Assembly (NCBI GenBank): GCA_009829735.1 | Contig: CM020619.1 | Location: 31,207,751 to 31,271,750, forward strand | DNA length: 64,000 bases | Reading direction: 5' to 3' | Origin: Pyropia yezoensis | Taxonomy: Eukaryota > Rhodophyta > Bangiophyceae > Bangiales > Bangiaceae | Part shown: in pieces, positions 55,935 through 64,000 of the stretch | Numbering within the stretch: position 1 is the stretch's first letter | Layout of the letters: each line of letters starts with the position of its first letter | Position numbers and translations under genes: made by a program | Notes under the pieces: model-generated | Seen by the model: the letters and a program-made list of their open reading frames with translations, nothing else | Database searches by the model: none | Told to the model about the DNA's origin: nothing

Positions 55935-58900
55935 GAGGAAGGACGACCGGGGGGCGCTGGGGTCACCCAAGCAAGCCACCCCGGAGTACCGCGGGGAAAG
56001 CCCCACGGAGAGCGCGGTTGAGCCGACGCCGCATCAACCCCCGGGTACACCTTCCGGCCCCGACGACACGGCGTCAGGGGATTGATGACCAACCTCCAAG
56101 GTTGGGAGGAGAGGACGGGAAGCCCCGTCACATGGAACCAAACAAGGGCCCTGTTCAGGATGCCCGAGTAACACCGGATATCGGTGTAGGACATGTGCTG
56201 TTTACCTTGGAGAACTTCAAGGTATCAGCCACACTGGGGGTTGACCCCCAGTCGACACGATCGTACTACCCTGTACTGGATACAGGGGCTGGACCCAACC
56301 TTATCCGGAAGGATACCCTCCCGGGCAAGTGGCTTCTACGAGTCAGAGTGACTCGGGGACCCACCATCAAGGACGCGAATGGTCGCCTCGTTCGTACGAC
56401 CGCAGCGATGTCGCTGCGGATTACCATCGGGGAACTCACCACGGAAGTTGACTTCCTGGTATGTGAGACGCTATCGGTGCCCTGCATACTGGGGTGCACC
56501 TTCATCAACGTTCACGTTGATGCAATCCGGCCAGGACGGAGGACCGTCGAGCTTCAAGAAGCCGGCGGGACGAAGCGAGGACATACGGCTATCGTCAGGG
56601 ACCTGACGCTACAAGGGAGCCACGTTAACGTGGCTGAGGTGTACGCAAGCGTCGAGCCGAAGACACTTCGGTTGGCCAAGCGAACTCGCTTTGAGCCGTT
56701 GTCGGGGACCGTCCTCCCGGTTAACTGTGACCTCGCAGGCATCTGCAGAGTCCAGTCCAACCTGCGGACATACAAGCGCCATGGGTTGACCATGGCGAAC
56801 GGTCTCATAGACCTCCCAGCAGGAGGGTCGTCCCTCCTAGTGATGGCGAACTATCGCCGTAAGGCAGTCACCCTCCCGAAGGGAACTATCCTCGGGATTG
56901 CCGCGCTCTACGAAGGAGATATCTTTACCCCTGATAAGGAAGGTCAAGTGGAACCACTTGAGGTGCTGGCGGTCGCCGAGACCACCGAGCGACAGCAACC
57001 CGATGACGGGAAGCCTAACCCATCGGCGGCCCCGGCGGACCTGCCGCCAAAGGACCAAGAGGCCTTGAAGGCACTGGCCGAGGCTGACCTCGACCACCTT
57101 CCCCCTTCGGTAGCCGAAGGGGTACGACGGATGCTAAGAAAGCATGACGTTATGTGGACAGGCGGGGCCTTGGGTACCATTGGGGCAACCCAACATCGTA
57201 TAGACCTGGTACCAGGCGCCCGACCCGCCCGGTCACAACCGCACCGAGCGGGACCTATGCAACGAGAGATCGTTAATGGAGAAGTGAAGAGGATGAGCGA
57301 AGCGAAGGTGATACGACCTTCGATGTCGGAGTGGGGTGCCCCAGTCGTTATCGTACCGAAGAAGGATCAGACCCCTCGGTTTTGCATCGATTACCGACGC
57401 CTCAACTTGGTTAACAAGAAGGACTCATACCCTTTACCAAGGATGGATGAATGCATCGACTCCCTGGGGGAAGCTACGGTGTTTACCACCATCGACTGCA
57501 ATGCCGGATACTGGCAGATCCCGGTGGCGGACGAGGATATCCCCAAGACGGCATTCGTCTGTCACAGTGGAGTGTACGAGTTCCTAAGGATGCCCTTCGG
57601 GTTGTCCAACGCCCCCGCTACCTTCCAGCGGGCTATCGACATTATACTGTCGGGGGTGAAGTGGCGTAACTGCCTAGTGTACCTCGATGACGTCATCGTC
57701 TTCTCGCGTAACATGGATGACCATGTACAACATGTTGACGAGGTACTCACCCTCTTGAGGAACGCCGGGGTAACCCTGCGTCTGAAGAAGTGCGCCTTCT
57801 TCCAACAGACGGTCGAGTATCTGGGCCACCAGATAACCCCTGGTAAACTAGGGGTACTCGAAGCCAATACCCGGGCACTCCGGGATGCCCGGTTCCCTAA
57901 CACCCAGACACAGCTCAAGAGCTTCCTGGGGATGTGCAATGTATACCGATGGTTCGTCAAGGACTTCGCTCGGATAGCCAAACCGTTAACGGTTCTCACG
58001 AGCAGTACCTTACCCAAGGTACTCCAACCCCCTTCGCCTAGCGAAGAGGAGGCATTCGAGTCGCTGAAGCGAGCCCTACTATCCCCACCCGTCCTTGCGT
58101 TACCGCATAGACGGGGGACCTTCGTCATCGATGTCGATGCGTGTGATACACAAGTGGGATGCACCCTGTTACAGGGAGAGACGTTGATCGGTTCCGATAA
58201 CGTTATCCCGGACCTACGTCCGGTAGGGTACTTCAGCCGGACACTCAACCCGGCTGAGCGGAACTATAGTGCCACCGAGCGGGAATGCCTCGGAGTTATA
58301 TGGGCAGTGCAACTGCTCCGCCCATACCTGGAGGGCTCCAGGTTCATCGTGAGGTCCGACCACGAACCCCTACGATGGCTCCTCAGCCTTGGTGACAAGG
58401 ATTCCGATAGCCATGGGAGGCTAGCCCGATGGAGGCTGAAGATGGCCGAGCACGACTACCGTACCGTGTATAAGGCTGGGTCAACCCACCATCTCGGAGA
58501 CGCATTGTCTCGACTCGACACCCCGAGCGGGGATACCCGCCCGGTGGACGAAGACATCCCGGTGGTACCGGTCTGCATGGTAGGTAACGCTACCCAAGGT
58601 ATGGTTGACCATATCATGGCACACCTTGCGAGCCCACTGACCCTCGCGGACTTCCGCGAGGCACAGGCCAACGACGATGACTGTAGGCGTCATCGTGCTA
58701 ACCTCCTGGCCGGTACGGCCGGCATCTTCTCCGAGAACGAAGACGGACTCATATACCGGCGGGCACCCGCCGATGGACGACATCAAGTCGTGGTTCCCGT
58801 GTCCTTACGGCAAGCCGTCATGAAACGAGAACATGAGAACCCTACAGCCGGACACCCGGGGGGTTCACGTATGTTCGCAGCAATGCGAAGGTTCTTCTAC

Positions 58901-60163
58901 TGGCCAGAAATGGCCGTCGACGTGGTCGACCACGTGAGGGGATGCCACCCCTGTGCACGTAACCGCATGAGTCTACATAGGCAGGCGTCTGCCATGAAGC
59001 TATTCCCACCCGATGGACCCAACGAGCAAGTCGCAATCGACATACTCGGGCCACTTCCGGTAACGGAAGAAGGGAACAGGTACATCCTGGTCATGTCTGA
59101 CCGCTTCACCAAGCTGTCACGAGCAGCAGCCATCCCGAATGATACGGCATACACGATTATGAACGCAGTGGTTGAGCACTGGATCAGTGCATACGGAGTC
59201 ATGAAGCAACTCCTCTCCGACAACAGAGCAAACCTGACGTCAGCATTCTGCACTAAGTTCCTGGGCATGATCGGTATCGAACCACGTCGGGCATCCGACT
59301 ACCACCCGCAGTCCAACGGGCAGGTGGAGCGGTTCAACCGCACCATCGTAAAGATGCTACAGTGCTACGTGGCCGAGCACACGAACACTTGGGACAGGCT
59401 TCTGTCCGTACTCACCCTGGCATACAATGCCAGGCCACATCGGAGCACAAACATCGCCCCACTGGAGTGGGTCATGCCCTTAGGCGTCGGTAACCTGACG
59501 CTGCCGCCAGGCAGGTGCACTCGGTATGATACACCGAAAGGCCGACCGGCCGAACGTATCCACCTAGCTTGGTTGGGCAAGCTATCGTGGATGATTCCTA
59601 AGCTCAAGGGTGCCCTTGACAGAACACAACTTCGATATAAGGAGAACTTCGACGCCCGACTACGGGTGCGCAACGCAACCCTGGTAACAGGTGACTGGGT
59701 CTACATCAGACACCAGAAGTTCCGGGGCAATAAGCTCATGCAACCGGTCAAGGGACCGTATCAGATCTTACACAGAGATGATCACTCTGTCATCCTGCAC
59801 TCCGATACGGAGATACAGCGCATCAACCTCAATGATGTGACACCAGCTCCGAAGCCGGAACAGCCTCAGCCGGTACCGGCTGGGTTGCTACACGAAGCTC
59901 TTACAACCCACCGGTGAGATGACCCGGTGGGACCGGATGGGATTCCATATCAAGTAGAGAGCGTAGTCTGACACACCGACCCGAACCTACCAGGACCCTG
60001 GTACGTCAAGGTTATGTGGGTCGGATACGACTCACCCACCTGGGAACAGGCGGCGAATATACCCCGCCAACTCCTCATGCCTTACATGAGGCGACGACGC
60101 CTACTGAAGCATCACAACCGACACCGACTTCGGCTGTTGGGGGGTGAGGCTTATACCTACTAA
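55935..60163 (+). pseudogene. pol: pol of A4, two late nonsense codons
   Basis: The -1 frame relative to gag is open from 55514, inside gag, to TGA at 59915-59917. It resumes in frame, meets a second TGA at 59969-59971, and continues through the chromodomain to TAA at 60161-60163. DTGAG, YLDD, DVDACD, HHCC and integrase Asp/Glu positions are all present, though the second Asp context reads LSDNRAN instead of LSDNGAN. Only the chromodomain end is lost by the stops. The extended end RHRLRLLGGEAYTY is shared with A1. Confidence 0.92.
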
Positions 60164-60185
60164 GTAGGGTGTGACATGGCTACAG

Positions 60186-60281
60186 CAGACTTAGGTTTCT
60201 AAGTCAAATCAGACTTAGGCTTCTAAGTCGAACCAAGCTTAGGTAACTAAGTAGAGTCAAGCTTAGGTAACTAAGCAAAAC
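60186..60281. repeat. Four tandem 24-bp hairpin units of A4
   Basis: Units start at 60186, 60210, 60234 and 60258, for example GACTTAGGTTTCTAAGTC. They lie between the pol end (60163) and the ORF3 end (60588), as in A2. Confidence 0.85.
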
Positions 60282-60587
60282 CCGAACCTTAATAAGTTAA
60301 CTTAAAGGTAAAGGCTAACTCCGATAATATCGAAGTAACTAGGGGGCTTACACGGGAGGATGACCTCCCCAAGCCAAGACACAAGGTGAGGGAGGATGAC
60401 CTCCGCAAGCATGAACCAACCGGAAGAAGTTGGGCGGGAGGCAAAAGACCACTCAGCCAGAAGGGGTACTCCCCAGGGCAGCAAACAGAGGCAAGCAATG
60501 CCCCCGAAGGGGATGAGTTTATACTCACTACTACCTGGCTACCATAAGGGTTACCGGGGCCCTCTCCCGCACAAACAATAGCACTCC

Positions 60588-62957
60588 TCAGTGGGTAGAC
60601 CCACTGCCCGAGGGAGGCCACTCACGCGTAAGCGCGTATACCTCCGTGCTCCACCGGCCGGCAATCTCACGACGGTCAATCACCCGAGTTACCTCGGTGC
60701 ACAGCTGGACGAGGGTGCTGCGGCCAGCCTCCACGTCCTCCAGAGCTTTCTGGAGGCGGTCCAGCACGCCACCGAAGCAACGCGCTTACCCAACCAGCGC
60801 AGCACCTGGGGGGATATCCCCCCAGCTAACAGAGAGACCCTCCCGCATTGCACGGGCAACAAGGGCGTCAACGCCCTTATACCAGAGACGGGGACCCCCG
60901 TCATGCACGACAGGGGCGGGAGGCGACACTGGCGCAGCCAGAGGAGCCACAGGGGCCGACACGGCCACCACCGGAGCCGGTGACGCCTGATATGAGGCCC
61001 GGTAGGACCCCACCGAAGGGGCTCCACCGTAACCACGGCGGGGCTCCGCCCGACGACGGGACACCTCACGCTCCCCACCCGCAGAGCCCCACTCTCGGGG
61101 ACGACGGCCAACCGCCGCCGGTATCGGGTTACCGAACCACGGGGCAAGGACCTGAAGAGGGTCATGGATAACCATGTGAATACCCAGGTCAGCAACAGCC
61201 TCGGTGGACGCCCACCCATGGCAAGTGGGCTCACCCGGCTGAGTACGCCGGATACGCAACGAGTGACGTGGCAAGGGGGTAGCCCCAGCCTGCGGATCCC
61301 GGTACGGGGGAAGGGCCAACACCCCAGCCCAGTTCACGGCATCGTGAACAGCCAGCAGGGCCTCAAACTCCCGGGCCAACCCGGTCTTGGCAGCTATGAG
61401 GTCCACGCCCAACTGCGCGATGTGCCGACGGACACCCGTCGGAAGATGAAACAGGCGCCCCTGCCGGCAGACGGACAGCAAGAAGGAGGAAGCCTGCCCG
61501 AGGGTAACCTCAAGGGTGAAGGTACCCTGCAACGGGTGGACCGGACGGGAGGCCAACACACTCTTGAAGTAGCGGAGACAGGAGCCGGTGTCAAACCGGA
61601 AAGCAGGGGCGGGTTCCCACCCCTCCTGCCACAGAGGCGGGCGCACGGGAGTGTATACCGGCGCACGACCGTTGCCGGTCTGCAACGCACACGTTATATC
61701 GGTGCGGAACGCATCCGCCATGACACCATGGTTACGTCGCCAGCTCGACGCCGACTTCAACCCCGCCATAGGCATGTAGGGAGCCGTCAACGACAGATAC
61801 GGGGGTACCCCCGGGTAGTAGTCAAAGTCGGGATACCGACCGGTGCTGCCCACCGTCTCCCCAAACGCTACCGGCTCCGCCGCCGCCGCAATCCCCCGAG
61901 CACTAGCCGGGTAGTCAATCTCCCGCGGCAACGCGGGGGCAATCAGGTCGCATACCCCGAAGTTGGGGTCGAGGTAGACCTCACCCCGTCCCACCCGAGT
62001 GCGTCAGAGCTGCGCATGCCGGTCGTCCGGCTGACTCAGGACCCAATGGTGTTCCACCCGCACCGCGTTCGGCTGGTTGACCAGCCGCATCAACTCCCGC
62101 TCCCAACTCGGGTCCACCTTGACACGCCGGGAGGACTCTCCACGGGGATGCACCAGGTGGAAGTCCACCCGCATACGCCCATCGGACTCCATCGACTCTT
62201 GCACCGTGAGGCCTCGAACCCGAGCCACCAAGTCGGACATCGACATGGCGGGTTGACCCGCCGCCACGGCGACGCCGCCACCCAACGGGGCAACCCGGGC
62301 AGGACCAGGAAGAATCGGGGGCGCCGGGGGACGCCCCACCGGCAGAGGGGCCGGCGCCGGAGGCGCGCGCGGCCGAGCAGGAAGAAGAAGGGCGGGCGCC
62401 CGCCCGGAGTAACTCCCGGAGTCCACTGCCATCGGGGTAGACGCCTCTTGACCTTCACGCGCCCGCGGCACCGCGGGCAGAGGATCGCCGCCGCCCGGAC
62501 CCGAAGTGGGTACCACGGGGGCAGCACGGGTAGACCCGCTACCCGCCGCAGCGGACACACCAACCGGGCGGGCACCCGCGCCATCTTGACCCGCCGTACC
62601 GGAAGGGGTGCCGCCACCACCATCCGCTACGCCAGCGACACCGTCTTGGGGTAGAGCCACGCCGGCACCGGCGGCAGAAGCCATCCGGGCCGCCGGAGGA
62701 GTAGTGGTAGAGCCCATCGCTGCACGCGGTTGTCCGCCACCCGACGGAGCCGTCCAACCGCTACACACGGACGACAACCCGCCCGGCGCGCCTTCCGGGG
62801 CCACACGAACGGTCACCCGGTCGTCCTCGTCCTCCGACGAGCTCGCCAAGAAGCACTCGGCGGCGGTGGCAGAGACGGGAACGTCGTCGACCATCACCTC
62901 TTCCCCCTCCTCAGGCAGGAGGTCGTCCTCGCCCCCGGGTACCTGGGGGTCCGACAT
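60588..62957 (-). pseudogene. Family A ORF3, copy A4, two nonsense codons
   Basis: ATG at 62957 (MSDPQVPGGEDDLLPEE) or, because of a 219-base in-frame duplication, at 63176. The frame of 790 codons keeps register to the stop at 60588, with TGA at 62004-62006 (a Trp codon in A1) and TAA near 60783 (a Ser codon in A1 and A2). It is the best-preserved ORF3 here. Order: acidic start, Gly/Ala/Pro-rich region, RAPALLLPARPR, LVARVRGLTVQES, WVLSQPDDRHAQL, GWYPD/RYPDF-like Tyr-rich part, FRFDTGSCLRYF, RLFHLPTGVRRHIAQLGVDLI, LLAVHDAVNWAGVLALP, GDIPPGAALVG, ending WPPSGSGSTH. No membrane segment, protease or enzyme motif was recognised. Confidence 0.78.
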
Positions 62958-63307
62958 GGTGCAACCGGGGTAGCAGGGGCGCCCCGTGCAGAAAAAGCCG
63001 AGGCCGGCTCGACCCGGTACGAGGAACGCTCGCGCAGGACGAGCCAGGGAAGCGCGGGCACCCGCGCTTATGACCACAAACGGCCACGCAGAGACGGGAA
63101 CGTCGTCGACCATCACCTCTTCCCCCTCCTCAGGCAGGAGGTCGTCCTCGCCCCCGGGTACCTGGGGGTCCGACATGGTGCAACCGGGGTAGCAGGGGCG
63201 CCCCGTGCAGAAAAAGCCGAGGCCGGCTCGACCCGGTACGAGGAACGCTCGCGCAGGACGAGCCAGGGAAGCGCGGGCACCCGCGCTTATGACCACAAAC
63301 GGCCACG
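62870..63307. repeat. 219-bp tandem direct duplication at the ORF3 start of A4
   Basis: 62870-63088 is repeated at 63089-63307 with no visible difference. The unit covers the leader end and the first codons of ORF3, so the start ATG exists twice (62957 and 63176). 219 is divisible by three, so the long frame stays open through both. Confidence 0.93.
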
Positions 63308-63756
63308 AGAAGCGCCGCAGGCACGCGGGTCGACCCGCGCCCGACGGGGCTACGAACGCGCTCCACCCAGGCACCTGGACCGGAGCCACGCCCCCCCCAC
63401 ACGGAGTAATCAAAGGGGGTCGCCCCCAACCGCCCCCACGCAACGCGGGCAGCCCCCGCCCCCCACTCAATCGTCAACACGAGAGGGGCCCCCCTACCAC
63501 CAGGCACCTGGTGGCGGATCCGCTTGCACCACCCCTCGGAAAGGGGGGTCGTGAACAAAAACCCGCATCGGGAAATTAACGGTCCGGAAAACGGATCGTG
63601 TGTGTACCACACAAAGGGGGGCACCCCCCTCGGACAACCTCGAAAAGGGGTGTCTGTCGCGACGGGGCGCAAAGCCCCACCCGACAGGTAAACGGTCACG
63701 CGACCCACTTACATTCGGTAACCCGAATGCAACTCGACCCGAGGACGGGCCGAATC

Positions 63757-63769
63757 TAAGGGGGGGATA
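63757..63769 (+). promoter_or_regulatory. Polypurine tract of A4
   Basis: TAAGGGGGGGATA directly before the 3' LTR. Confidence 0.85.
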
Positions 63770-64000
63770 TGTAGCAATATGGTTGTCCGTATTGTGACCC
63801 TAATATTAGGGGGGCTACTTCTAATCCTTGGCTTTCAATTTGAGAGTCCGTACTGGTCACGGTATCTATAAGTTACGTATGACCAGGGGGACTTGCATCT
63901 TGGGGTGGAGGGTAGGTAGTAGTATCTCCGAGGGTTTATAACGAGGGGGCCGGCGGCGAATCCACCGCCGGCCAAGGTAGAACAACAAACCCCTCCCATT
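63770..64000 (+). repeat. 3' LTR of A4, first 231 bp
   Basis: TGTAGCAATATGG..., the same sequence as 53163 onward with few changes. Cut by the window end. Confidence 0.95.

Larger units (their letters stand above)
53163..64000 (+). mobile_element. Family A chromovirus, copy A4 (plus orientation, 3' LTR cut by window end)
   Basis: 5' LTR 53163-53525, PBS, gag, pol, hairpin array, ORF3 on the minus strand, PPT, then 231 bp of the 3' LTR from 63770. Inserted in the B3 protease gene. The left flanking pentamer is CCCGG (53158-53162), which should be repeated after the far LTR. Confidence 0.95.

Noticed and set aside
1..64000. tRNA or rRNA genes
   Set aside because: I saw no cloverleaf consensus boxes or rRNA-like sequence; a covariance search could not be run.

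Overview
The window is nuclear DNA of a very GC-rich eukaryote, most likely a red alga of the Porphyra/Pyropia type. This is an inference. It rests on intronless GC-rich genes, a plastid-type pyruvate dehydrogenase E2 with an Ala/Phe-rich transit peptide starting MAAFVPSAF, and heavy loading with Ty3/gypsy chromodomain retrotransposons.

Layout: 1-4109 holds two host genes on the minus strand: a plastid E2 (cut by the window edge) and a putatively organelle-targeted protein with five copies of a ~38-residue motif. 4110-6621 has a TATA box but no supportable gene. 6622-17331 is a complete but decayed family A retroelement (A1, minus). 17332-20562 is host DNA with a broken PIF/Harbinger-type transposase. 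20563-30943 is a second family A element (A2, minus) with a perfect 5-bp target duplication, inserted into an old family B fragment (B1, 30944-32964). B1 is in turn interrupted by a second family B element (B2, from 32965). 34450-37440 holds part of a third family (C), then a 500-N gap. 37941-44910 is a third family A copy (A3), almost identical to A2. 44911-45357 is a minisatellite and the tail of a host-like ORF. 45358 onward is a third family B element (B3, minus) whose pol is intact except that a family A element (A4, plus, 53163 to beyond 64000) has landed in the protease active-site codons.

How the parts work: each family A element has 5'LTR, PBS, gag (CCHC knuckle), pol in the -1 frame (protease, RT, RNase H, integrase, chromodomain), a short tandem hairpin array, then a third gene (ORF3, ~789 aa) on the OPPOSITE strand running from the 3'LTR towards pol, then PPT and 3'LTR. 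Families B and C carry a related convergent ORF3. I know of no function for ORF3.

The most unusual signal is at nucleotide level. Family A is saturated, in LTR, gag, pol and ORF3 alike, with short perfect inverted repeats (arms 6-10 nt, loops 0-9 nt). Where copies A1 and A2 differ, both arms have often changed together so that the palindrome survives, sometimes at the cost of amino-acid changes. Families B and C show a parallel pattern built on a recurring CCCCAAsTTGGGG / CTCAAsTTGAG palindrome.
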